Origin: Clusia tigrina
Lineage: Eukaryota; Arthropoda; Insecta; Diptera; Clusiidae
Length of the DNA: 64,000 bases
Reading direction: 5' to 3'
NCBI GenBank assembly: GCA_920105625.2
Contig: OV050030.1
Location: forward strand, 247,721,889 to 247,785,888
In this document: piece after piece, positions 12,541 through 25,240 of the stretch
How the letters are laid out: every line of letters starts with the position of its first letter
Position numbering within the stretch: the stretch's first letter is position 1
Position numbers and translations under genes: made by a program
The notes under the pieces: generated by a model
Seen by the model: only the letters and a program-made list of their open reading frames with translations
Told to the model about the DNA's origin: nothing
The model's database searches: none

Positions 12541-15500
12541 TAGGGTCATTTGAAGTTTTATCAGTGTTTGATTTGGGACTCAAGGGTAGCATAGCTTTGA
12601 GCGATAGCTTAAATTGACAAGAGGCTCGAGTACTTTATTGTTACAAAATTTCAAGGTTTTATGACGCTCCAGTAAAAAGTTACAAGCATTTGTATGTTGC
12701 AAACTTTGATAGGTGTAGGACGTACCGTATAGAAGTTAGGGCCCTTTGAAGATTTTTCAGTGTTTGATTTGGGACTCAAGGGTAGCATAGCTTTGAGCGA
12801 TAGCTTAAATTGACAAGAGGCTCGAGTACTTTATTGTTACAAAATTTCAAGGTTCTATGACGCTCCAGTAAAAAGTTGCAAGCATTTGTATGTGGCAAAC
12901 TTTGATAGGTGGAGGACATACTTTATAGAAGTTAGGGCCATTTGAAGTTTTATCAGTGTTTGATTTGGGACTCAAGGGTAGCATAGCTTTGAGCGATAAC
13001 TTAAATTGACAAGAGGCTCGAGTACTTTATTGTTACAAAATTTTAAGTTTTTATGACGCTCCAGTAAAAAGTTACAAGCATTTGTATGTTGCAAACTTTG
13101 ATAGGTGTAGGACGTACCTTATAGATGTTAGGGCCTTTTGAATTTTGTCAGTGTTTGATTTGGGACTCAAGGGTAGTATAGCTTTGAGCGATGGCTTAAA
13201 TTGACAAGAGGCTCGAGAACTTTATTGTTAGAAAATTTCAAGGTTTTATGATGCTCCAGTAAAATGTTACAAGCATTTGTATGTTGCAAACTTTGATAGG
13301 TGTAGGACGTACCGTATAGAAGTTAGGGCCATATGAAGTTTTATCAGTGTTTGATTTGGGAGTCACGGGTAGCATAGCTTTGAGCAATAGCTTAAATTGA
13401 CAAGAGGCTCGAGTACTTTATTGTTACAAAATTTTAAGTTTTTATGACGCTCCAGTAAAAAGTTACAAGCATTTGTATGTTGCCAACTTTGATAGGTCTA
13501 GGACGTACTGTTTAGATGTTAGGGCCATTTGAAGTTTTATCAGTGTTTTATTTGGGACTCAAGGGTATCATAGCTTTGAGCGATAGCTTAAATTGACAAG
13601 AGGCTCGAGTACTTTATTGTTACAAAATTTCAAGGTTTTATGACGCTCCAGTAAAAAGTTACAAGCATTTGTATGTTGCAAACATTCATAGGTGTAGGAC
13701 GTACCGTATAGAAGTTAGGGCCTTTTGAAGTTTTGTCAGTGTTTGATTTGGGACTCAAGATTAGTATAGCTTTGAGCGATGGCTTAAATTGACAAGAGGC
13801 TCGAGAACTTTATTGTTAGAAAATTTCAAGGTTTTATGATACTCCAGTAAAATGTTACAAGCATTTGTATGTTGCAAACTTTGATAGGTGTAGGACGTAC
13901 CGTATAGAAGTTAGGGCCATATAAAGTTTTATCAGTGTTTGATTTGGGAGTCACGGGTAGCATAGCTTTGAGCGATAGCTTAAATTGACAAGAGGCTCGA
14001 GTACTTTATTGTTACAAAATTTCAAGGTTTTATGACGCTCCAGTAAAAAGTTACAAGCATTTGTATGTTGCAAACTTTAATAGGTGTAGGACGTACCGTA
14101 TTGAAGTTAGGGCCATTTGAAGTTTTATCAGTGTTTGATTTGGAACTCAAGGGTAGCATAGCTTTGAGCGACAGCTTAAATTGACAAGAGGCTCGAGTTC
14201 TTTATTGTTACAAAATTTCAAGGTTTTATGACGCTCCAGTAAAAAGTTACAAGCATTTGTATGCTGCAAACTTTGATAGGTGTAGGACGTACCCTATAGA
14301 AGTTAGGGCCATTTGAAGTTTTATCAGTGTTTGATTTGGGACTCAAGGGTAGCATAGCTTTGAGCGATAGCTTAAATTGACAAGAGGCTCGAGTACTTTA
14401 TTGTTACAAAATTTCAAGGTTTTATGACGATCCAGTAAAAAGTTACAAGCATTTGTATGTTGCAAACTTTGATAGGTGTAGGACGTACCGTATAGAAGTT
14501 AGGGTCATTTGAAGTTTTATCAGTGTTTGATTTGGGACTCAAGGGTAGCATAGCTTTGAGCGATAGCTTAAATTGACAAGAGGCTCGAGTACTTTATTGT
14601 TACAAAATTTCAAGGTTTTATGACGCTCCAGTAAAAAGTTACAAGCATTTGTATGTTGCAAACTTTGATAGGTGTAGGACGTACCGTATAGAAGTTAGGG
14701 CCCTTTGAAGATTTATCAGTGTTTGATTTGGGACTCAAGGGTAGCATAGCTTTGAGCGATAGCTTAAATTGACAAGAGGCTCGAGTACTTTATTGTTACA
14801 AAATTTCAAGGTTCTATGACGCTCCAGTAAAAAGTTGCAAGCATTTGTATGTGGCAAACTTTGATAGGTGGAGGACATACTTTATAGAAGTTAGGGCCAT
14901 TTGAAGTTTTATCAGTGTTTGATTTGGGACTCAAGGGTAGCATAGCTTTGAGCGATAACTTAAATTGACAAGAGGCTCGAGTACTTTATTGTTACAAAAT
15001 TTTAAGTTTTTATGACGCTCCAGTAAAAAGTTACAAGCATTTGTATGTTGCAAACTTTGATAGGTGTAGGACGTACCTTATAGATGTTAGGGCCTTTTGA
15101 AGTTTTGTCAGTGTTTGATTTGGGACTCAAGGGTAGTATAGCTTTGAGCGATGGCTTAAATTGACAAGAGGCTCGAGAACTTTATTGTTAGAAAATTTCA
15201 AGGTTTTATGATGCTCCAGTAAAATGTTACAAGCATTTGTATGTTGCAAACTTTGATAGGTGTAGGACGTACCGTATAGAAGTTAGGGCCATATGAAGTT
15301 TTATCAGTGTTTGATTTGGGAGTCACGGGTAGCATAGCTTTGAGCGATAGCTTAAATTGACAAGAGGCTCGAGTACTTTATTGTTACAAAATTTTAAGTT
15401 TTTATGACGCTCCAGTAAAAAGTTACAAGCATTTGTATGTTGCCAACTTTGATAGGTGTAGGACGTACTGTTTAGATGTTAAGGCCATTTGAAGTTTTAT

Positions 15501-16430
15501 CAGTGTTTTATTTGGGACTCAAGGGTATCATAGCTTTGAGCGATAGCTTAAATTGACAAGAGGCTCGAGTACTTTATTGTTACAAAATTTCAAGGTTTTA
15601 TGACGCTCCAGTAAAAAGTTACAAGCATTTGTATGTTGCAAACATTCATAGGTGTAGGACGTACCGTATAGAAGTTAGGGCCTTTTGAAGTTTTGTCAGT
15701 GTTTGATTTGGGACTCAAGATTAGTATAGCTTTGAGCGATGGCTTAAATTGACACGAGGCTCGAGAACTTTATTGTTAGAAAATTTCAAGGTTTTATGAT
15801 GCTCCAGTAAAATGTTACAAGCATTTGTATGTTGCAAACTTTGATAGGTGTAGGACGTACCGTATAGAAGTTAGGGCCATATAAAGTTTTATCAGTGTTT
15901 GATTTGGGAGTCACGGGTAGCATAGCTTTGAGCGATAGCTTAAATTGACAAGAGGCTCGAGTACTTTATTGTTACAAAATTTCAAGGTTTTATGACGCTC
16001 CAGTAAAAAGTTACAAGCATTTGTATGTTGCAAACTTTAATAGGTGTAGGACGTACCGTATTGAAGTTAGGGCCATTTGAAGTTTTATCAGTGTTTGATT
16101 TGGAACTCAAGGGTAGCATAGCTTTGAGCGACAGCTTAAATTGACAAGAGGCTCGAGTTCTTTATTGTTACAAAATTTCAAGGTTTTATGACGCTCCAGT
16201 AAAAAGTTACAAGCATTTGTATGCTGCAAACTTTGATAGGTGTAGGACGTACCCTATAGAAGTTAGGGCCATTTGAAGTTTTATCAGTGTTTGATTTGGG
16301 ACTCAAGGGTAGCATAGCTTTGAGCGATAGCTTAAATTGACAAGAGGCTCGAGTACTTTATTGTTACAAAATTTCAAGGTTTTATGACGATCCAGTAAAA
16401 AGTTACAAGCATTTGTATGTTGCAAACTTT
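12541..16430 (+). repeat. 10-monomer higher-order repeat, two copies (about 1,959 bp)
   Basis: Unit A is about 12541-14499 and unit B about 14500-16430. Shared ordered markers are tagggtcatt, gaggacatac with gttctatgac, gatggcttaa twice, ctcgagaact with ttgttagaaa, aacattcata (13681 and 15641), tttggaactc, gacagctt and atgctgcaaac. The first unit is one base short because of a deletion at about 13141 (ttttgaattttg). Confidence 0.85.
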
Positions 16431-17539
16431 AATAGGTGTAGGACGTACCGTATTGAAGTTAGGGCCACTTGAAGTTTTATCAGTGTTTCATTTGGGACTA
16501 AAGGGTAGCATAGCTTTGAGCGATAGCTTTAATTGACAAGAGGCTCGAGTACTTTATTGTTACAAAATTTCAAGGTTTTATGACGCTCCAGTAAAAAGTT
16601 ACAAGCATTTGTATGTTGCAAACTTTGATAGGTGTAGGACGTACCGTATAGAAGTTAGGGCCATTTGAAGTTTTATCAGTGTCTGATTTGGGACTCAAGG
16701 GTAGCATAGCTTTGAGCGATAGCTTAAATTAACAAGAGGCTCGAGTACTTTATTGTTACAAAATTTCAAGGTTTTATGACGCTCCAGTAAAAAGTTACAA
16801 GCATTTGTATGTTGCAAACTTTGATAGGTGTAGGACGTACCGTATAGAAGTTAGGGCCTTTTGAAGTTTTATCAGTGTTTGATTTGAGACTCAAGGGTAG
16901 CATAGCTTTGAGCGATAGCTTAAATTGACAAGAGGCTCGAGTACTTTATTGTTACAAAATTCCAAAGTTTTATGACGCTCCAGTTAAAAGTTGCAAGCAT
17001 TTGTATGTGGCAAACTTTGATAGGTGGAGGACGTACTTTATAGAAGTTAGGGCCATTTGAAGTTTTATCAGTGTTTGATTTGGGACTCAAGGGTAGCATA
17101 GCTTTGAGCGATAGCTTAAATTGACAAGAGGCTCGAGTACTTTATTGTTAAAAAATTTTAAGTTTTTAAGACGCTCCAGTAAAAAGTTACAAGCATTTGT
17201 ATATTGCAAACTTTGATAGGTGTAGGACGTACCGTTTAGATGTTAGGGCCATTTGAAGTTTTATCAGTGTTTTATTTGGGACTCAAGGGTATCATAGCTT
17301 TGAGCGATAGCTTTAATTGACAAGAGGCTCGAGTACTTTATTGTTACAAAATTTCAAGGTTTTATGACGATCCAGCAAAAAGTTACAAGCATTTGTATGT
17401 TGCAAACTTTAATAGGTGTAGGACGTACCGTATTGAAGTTAGGGCCACTTGAAGTTTTATCAGTGTTTCATTTGGGACTAAAGGGTAGCATAGCTTTGAG
17501 CGATAGCTTAAATTGACAAGAGGCTCGAGTACTTTATTG

Positions 17540-20500
17540 TTACAAAATCTGAAGGTTTTATGACGCTCCAGTAAAAAGCTACAAGCATTTGTATGTTGCA
17601 AATTTTGATAGGTGTAGGACGTACCCTATAGAAGCTAGGGCCATTTGAAGTTTTATCAGTGTTTGATTTGGGACTCAAGGGTAGCATAGATTTGAGCGAT
17701 AGCTTAAATTGACAAGAGGCTCGAGTACTTTATTGTTACAAAATTTCAAGGTTTTATGACGCTCCAGTAAAATGTTACAAGCATTTGTATGTTGCAAACT
17801 TTGATAGGTGTAGGAGGTACCTTATAGAAGTTAGGGCCATTTGAAGTTTTATCAGTGTTTGATTTTGGACTCAAGGGTAGCATAGCTTTGAGCGATAGCT
17901 TTAATTGACAAGAGGCTCGAGTACTTTATTGTTACAAAATTTCAAGGTTTTATGACGCTCCAGTAAAAAGTTACAAGCATTTGTATGTTGCAAACTTTGA
18001 TAGGTGTAGGACGTACCGTATAGAAGTTAGGGCCATTTGAAGTTTTATCAGTGTCTGATTTGGGACTCAAGGGTAGCATAGCTTTGAGCGATAGCTTAAA
18101 TTAACAAGAGGCTCGAGTACTTTATTGTTACAAAATTTCAAGGTTTTATGACGCTCCAGTAAAAAGTTACAAGCATTTGTATGTTGCAAACTTTGACAGG
18201 TGTAGGACGTACCGTATAGAAGTTAGGGCCTTTTGAAGTTTTATCAGTGTTTGATTTGAGACTCAAGGGTAGCATAGCTTTGAGCGATAACTTAAATTTA
18301 CAAGAGGCTCGAGTACTTTATTGTTACAAAATTTCAAGGTTTTATGACGCTCCAGTAAAAAGTTACAAGCATTTGTATGTTGCAAACTTTAATAGGTGTA
18401 GGACGTACCGTATTGAAGTTAGGGCTATTTGAAGTTTTATCAGTGTTTGATTTGGGACTCAAGGGTAGCATAGCTTTGAGCGATAGCTTAAATTGACAAG
18501 AGGCTCGAGTACTTTATTGTTACAAAATTCCAAAGTTTTATGACGCTCCAGTAAAAAGTTACAAGCATTTGTATGTTGCAAACTTTGATGGGTGTAGGAC
18601 GTACCGGATAGAAGTTAGGGCCATTTGAAGTTTTATCAGTGTTTGATTTGGGACTCAAGGGTAGCATAGCTTTGAGCGATAGCTTTAATTGACAAGAGGC
18701 TCGAGTACTTTATTGTTACAAAATTTCAAGGTTTTATGACGCTCCAGTAAAAAGTTACAAGCATTTGTATGTTGCAAACTTTGATAGGTGTAGGACGTAC
18801 CGTATTGAAGTAAGGGCCATTTGAAGTTTTATTAGTGTTTGATTTGGGACTCAAGGGTAGCATAGCTTTGAGCGATAGCTTAAATTGACAAGAGGCTCGA
18901 GTACTTTATTGTTACAAAATTTCAAGGTTTTATGACGCTCCAGTAAAAAGTTGCAAGCATTTGTATGTGGCAAACTTTGATAGGTGGAGGACGTACTTTA
19001 TAGAAGTTAGGGCCATTTAAAGTTTTATCAGTGTTTGATTTGGGACTCAAGGGTAGCATAGCTTTGAGCGATAGCTTAAATTGACAAGAGGCTCGAGTAC
19101 TTTATTGTTACAAAATTTTAAGTTTTTAAGACGCTCCAGTAAAAAGTTACAAGCATTTGTATATTGCAAACTTTGATAGGTGTAGGACGTACCGTTTAGA
19201 TGTTAGGGCCATTTGAAGTTTTATCAGTGTTTTATTTGGGACTCAAGGGTATCATAGCTTTGAGCGATAGCTTTAATTGACAAGAGGCTCGAGTACTTTA
19301 TTGTTACAAAATTTCAAGGTTTTATGACGCTCCAGTAAAAAGTTACAAACATTTGTATGTTGCAAACTTTGATAGGTGTTGGACGTACCTTATAGAAGTT
19401 AGGGCCATTTGAAGTTTTATCAGTGTTTGATTTTGGACTCAAGGGTAGCATAGCTTTGAGCGATAGCTTAAATTGACAAGAGGCTCGAGTACTTTATTGT
19501 TACAAAATTTCAAGGTTTTATGACGCTCCAGTAAAAAGTTACAAGCATTTGTATGTTGCAAACATTCATAGGTGTAGGACGTACCGTATAGAAGTTAGGG
19601 CCTTTTGAAGTTTTGTCAGTGTTTGATTTGGGACTCAAGATTAGTATAGCTTTGAGCGATGGCTTAAATTGACAAGAGGCTCGAGAACTTTATTGTCAGA
19701 AAATTTCAAGGTTTTATGATGCTTCAGTAAAATGTTACAAGCATTTGTATGTTGCAAACTTTGATAGGTGTAGGACGTACCGTATAGAAGTTAGGGCCAT
19801 ATAAAGTTTTATCAGTGTTTGATTTGGGAGTCACGGGTAGCATAGCTTTGAGCATTCGCTTAAATTGACAAGAGGCTCGAGTACTTTATTGTTACAAAAT
19901 TTCAAGGTTTTATGACGCTCCAGTAAAAAGTTACAAGCATTTGTATGTTGCAAACTTTAATAGGTGTAGGACGTACCGTATTGAAGTTAGGGCCATTTGA
20001 AGTTTTATCAGTGTTTGATTTGGAACTCAAGGGTAGCATAGCTTTGAGCGACAGCTTAAATTGACAAGAGGCTCGAGTTCTTTATTGTTACAAAATTTCA
20101 AGGTTTTATGACGCTCCAGTAAAAAGTTACAAGCATTTGTATGCTGCAAACTTTGATAGGTGTAGGACGTACCCTATAGAAGTTAGGGCCATTTGAAGTT
20201 TTATCAGTGTTTGATTTGGGACTCAAGGGTAGCATAGCTTTGAGCGATAGCTTAAATTGACAAGAGGCTCGAGTACTTTATTGTTACAAAATTTCAAGGT
20301 TTTATGACGATCCAGTAAAAAGTTACAAGCATTTGTATGTTGCAAACTTTAATAGGTGTAGGACGTACCGTATTGAAGTTAGGGCCACTTGAAGTTTTAT
20401 CAGTGTTTCATTTGGGACTAAAGGGTAGCATAGCTTTGAGCGATAGCTTAAATTGACAAAAGGCTCGAGTACTTTATTGTTACAAAATCTCAAGGTTTTA

Positions 20501-23500
20501 TGACGCTCCAGTAAAAAGTTACAAGCATTTGTATGTTGCAAATTTTGATAGGTGTAGGACGTACCCTATAGAAGCTAGGGCCATTTGAAGTTTTATCAGT
20601 GTTTGATTTGGGACTCAAGGGTAGCATAGATTTGAGCGATAGCTTAAATTGACAAGAGGCTCGAGTACTTTATTGTTACAAAATTTCAAGGTTTTATGAC
20701 GCTCCAGTAAAAAGTTACAAGCATTTGTATGTTGGAAACTTTGGCAGGTGTAGGAGGTACCTTATAGAAGTTAGGGCCATTTGAAGTTTTATCAGTGTTT
20801 GATTTTGGACTCAAGGGTAGCATAGCTTTGAGCGATAGCTTTAATTGACAAGAGGCTCGAGTACTTTATTGTTACAAAATTTCAAGGTTTTATGACGCTC
20901 CAGTAAAAAGTTACAAGCATTTGTATGTTGCAAACTTTGATAGGTGTAGGACATACCGTATAGAAGTTAGGGCCATTTGAAGTTTTATCAGTGTCTGATT
21001 TGGGACTCAAGGGTAGCATAGCTTTGAGCGATAGCTTAAATTAACAAGAGGCTCGAGTACTTTATTGTTACAAAATTTCAAGGTTTTATGACGCTCCAGT
21101 AAAAAGTTACAAGAATTTGTATGTTTCAAACTTTGATAGGTGTAGGACGTACCGTATAGAAGTTAGGGCCTTTTGAAGTTTTATCAGTGTTTGATTTGAG
21201 ACTCAAGGGTAGCATAGCTTTGAGCGATAGCTTAAATTGACAAGAGGCTCGAGTACTTTATTGTTACAAAATTTCAAGGTTTTATGACGCTCCAGTAAAA
21301 AGTTACAAGCATTTGTATGTTGCAAACTTTAATAGGTGTAGGACGTACCGTATTGAAGTTAGGGCTATTTGAAGTTTTATCAGTGTTTGATTTGGGACTC
21401 AAGGGTAGCATAGCTTTGAGCGATAGCTTAAATTGACAAGAGGCTCGAGTACTTTATTGTTACAAAATCTCAAGGTTTTATGACGCTCCAGTAAAAAGTT
21501 ACAAGCATTTGTATGTTGCAAATTTTGATAGGTGTAGGACGTACCCTATAGAAGCTAGGGCCATTTGAAGTTTTATCAGTGTTTGATTTGGGACTCAAGG
21601 GTAGCATAGATTTGAGCGATAGCTTAAATTGACAAGAGGCTCGAGTACTTTATTGTTACAAAATTTCAAGGTTTTATGACGCTCCAGTAAAATGTTACAA
21701 GCATTTGTATGTTGCAAACTTTGATAGGTGTAGGAGGTACCTTATAGAAGTTAGGGCCATTTGAAGTTTTATCAGTGTTTGATTTTGGACTCAAGGGTAG
21801 CATAGCTTTGAGCGATAGCTTTAATTGACAAGAGGCTCGAGTACTTTATTGTTACAAAATTTCAAGGTTTTATGACGCTCCAGTAAAAAGTTACAAGCAT
21901 TTGTATGTTGCAAACTTTGATAGGTGTAGGACGTACCGTATAGAAGTTAGGGCCATTTGAAGTTTTATCAGTGTCTGATTTGGGACTCAAGGGTAGCATA
22001 GCTTTGAGCGATAGCTTAAATTAACAAGAGGCTCGAGTACTTTATTGTTACAAAATTTCAAGGTTTTATGACGCTCCAGTAAAAAGTTACAAGCATTTGT
22101 ATGTTGCAAACTTTGACAGGTGTAGGACGTACCGTATAGAAGTTAGGGCCTTTTGAAGTTTTATCAGTGTATGACTTGAGACTCAAGGGTAGCATAGCTT
22201 TGAGCGATAGCTTAAATTGACAAGAGGCTCGAGTACTTTATTGTTACAAAATTTCAAGGTTTTATGACGCTCCAGTAAAAAGTTACAAGCATTTGTATGT
22301 TGCAAACTTTAATAGGTGTAGGACGTACCGTATTGAAGTTAGGGCTATTTGAAGTTTTATCAGTGTTTGATTTGGGACTCAAGGGTAGCATAGCTTTGAG
22401 CGATAGCTTAAATTGACAAGAGGCTCGAGTACTTTATTGTTACAAAATTCCAAAGTTTTATGACGCTCCAGTAAAAAGTTACAAGCATTTGTATGTTGCA
22501 AACTTTGATGGGTGTAGGACGTACCGGATAGAAGTTAGGGCCATTTGAAGTTTTATCAGTGTTTGATTTGGGACTCAAGGGTAGCATAGCTTTGAGCGAT
22601 AGCTTTAATTGACAAGAGGCTCGAGTACTTTATTGTTACAAAATTTCAAGGTTTTATGACGCTCCAGTAAAAAGTTACAAGCATTTGTATGTTGCAAACT
22701 TTGATAGGTGTAGGACGTACCGTATTGAAGTAAGGGCCATTTGAAGTTTTATTAGTGTTTGATTTGGGACTCAAGGGTAGCATAGCTTTGAGCGATAGCT
22801 TAAATTGACAAGAGGCTCGAGTACTTTATTGTTACAAAATTTCAAGGTTTTATGACGCTCCAGTAAAAAGTTGCAAGCATTTGTATGTGGCAAACTTTGA
22901 TAGGTGGAGGACGTACTTTATAGAAGTTAGGGCCATTTGAAGTTTTATCAGTGTTTGATTTGGGACTCAAGGGTAGCATAGCTTTGAGCGATAGCTTAAA
23001 TTGACAAGAGGCTCGAGTACTTTATTGTTACAAAATTTTAAGTTTTTAAGACGCTCCAGTAAAAAGTTACAAGCATTTGTATATTGCAAACTTTGATAGG
23101 TGTAGGACGTAACGTTTAGATGTTAGGGCCATTTGAAGTTTTATCAGTGTTTTATTTGGGACTCAAGGGTATCATAGCTTTGAGCGATAGCTTTAATTGA
23201 CAAGAGGCTCGAGTACTTTATTGTTACAAAATTTCAAGGTTTTATGACGCTCCAGTAAAAAGTTACAAGCATTTGTATGTTGCAAACTTTGATAGGTGTA
23301 GGACGTACCTTATAGAAGTTAGGGCCATTTGAAGTTTTATCAGTGTTTGATTTTGGACTCAAGGGTAGCATAGCTTTGAGCGATAGCGTAAATTGACAAG
23401 AGGCTCGAGTACTTTATTGTTACAAAATTTCAAGGTTTTATGACGCTCCAGTAAAAAGTTACAAGCATTTGTATGTTGCAAACATTCATAGGTGTAGGAC

Positions 23501-25240
23501 GTACCGTATAGAAGTTAGGGCCCTTTGAAGTTTTGTCAGTGTTTGATTTGGGACTCAAGATTAGTATAGCTTTGAGCGATGGCTTAAATTGACAAGAGGC
23601 TCGAGAACTTTATTGTCAGAAAATTTCAAGGTTTTATGATGCTCCAGTAAAATGTTACAAGCATTTGTATGTTGCAAACTTTGATAGGTGTAGGACGTAC
23701 CGTATAGAAGTTAGGGCCATATAAAGTTTTATCAGTGTTTGATTTGGGAGTCACGGGTAGCATAGCTTTGAGCATTAGCTTAAATTGACAAGAGGCTCGA
23801 GTACTTTATTGTTACAAAATTTCAAGGTTTTATGACGATCCAGTAAAAAGTTACAAGCATTTGTATGTTGCAAACTTTAATAGGTGTAGGACGTACCGTA
23901 TTGAAGTTAGGGCCACTTGAAGTTTTATCAGTGTTTCATTTGGGACTAAAGGGTAGCATAGCTTTGAGCGATAGCTTAAATTGACAAAAGGCTCGAGTAC
24001 TTTATTGTTACAAAATCTCAAGGTTTTATGACGCTCCAGTAAAAAGTTACAAGCATTTGTATGCTGCAAACTTTGATAGGTGTAGGACGTACCCTATAGA
24101 AGTTAGGGCCATTTGAAGTTTTATCAGTGTTTGATTTGGGACTCAAGGGTAGCATAGCTTTGAGCGATAGCTTAAATTGACAAGAGGCTCGAGTACTTTA
24201 TTGTTACAAAATTTCAAGGTTTTATGACGATCCAGTAAAAAGTTACAAGCATTTGTATGTTGCAAACTTTAATAGGTGTAGGACGTACCGTATTGAAGTT
24301 AGGGCCACTTGAAGTTTTATCAGTGTTTCATTTGGGACTAAAGGGTAGCATAGCTTTGAGCGATAGCTTAAATTGACAAAAGGCTCGAGTACTTTATTGT
24401 TACAAAATCTCAAGGTTTTATGACGCTCCAGTAAAAAGTTACAAGCATTTGTATGTTGCAAATTTTGATAGGTGTAGGACGTACCCTATAGAAGCTAGGG
24501 CCATTTGAAGTTTTATCAGTGTTTGATTTGGGACTCAAGGGTAGCATAGATTTGAGCGATAGCTTAAATTGACAAGAGGCTCGAGTACTTTATTGTTACA
24601 AAATTTCAAGGTTTTATGACGCTCCAGTAAAAAGTTACAAGCATTTGTATGTTGCAAACTTTGGCAGGTGTAGGAGGTACCTTATAGAAGTTAGGGCCAT
24701 TTGAAGTTTTATCAGTGTTTGATTTTGGACTCAAGGGTAGCATAGCTTTGAGCGATAGCTTTAATTGACAAGAGGCTCGAGTACTTTATTGTTACAAAAT
24801 TTCAAGGTTTTATGACGCTCCAGTAAAAAGTTACAAGCATTTGTATGTTGCAAACTTTGATAGGTGTAGGACGTACCGTATAGAAGTTAGGGCCATTTGA
24901 AGTTTTATCAGTGTCTGATTTGGGACTCAAGGGTAGCATAGCTTTGAGCGATATCTTAAATTAACAAGAGGCTCGAGTACTTTATTGTTACAAAATTTCA
25001 AGGTTTTATGACGCTCCAGTAAAAAGTTACAAGAATTTGTATGTTGCAAACTTTGATAGGTGTAGGACGTACCGTATAGAAGTTAGGGCCTTTTGAAGTT
25101 TTATCAGTGTTTGATTTGAGACTCAAGGGTAGCATAGCTTTGAGCGATAGCTTAAATTGACAAGAGGCTCGAGTACTTTATTGTTACAAAATTTCAAGGT
25201 TTTATGACGCTCCAGTAAAAAGTTACAAGCATTTGTATGT
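17540..25240 (+). repeat. 20-monomer higher-order repeat, two copies (3,920 bp)
   Basis: The variant taggaggtac lies at 17811, 20751, 21731, 24671 and 25651, spaced 15, 5, 15 and 5 monomers, so the pattern repeats every 3,920 bp. agtttttaag at 19121 and 23041, ataaagtttt at 19801 and 23721, and aacattcata at 19561 and 23481 confirm the same offset. Unit 1 is about 17540-21460 and unit 2 about 21460-25240. A further partial copy runs to about 26300 with a 16-monomer spacing, as if 4 monomers were lost. Confidence 0.85.
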
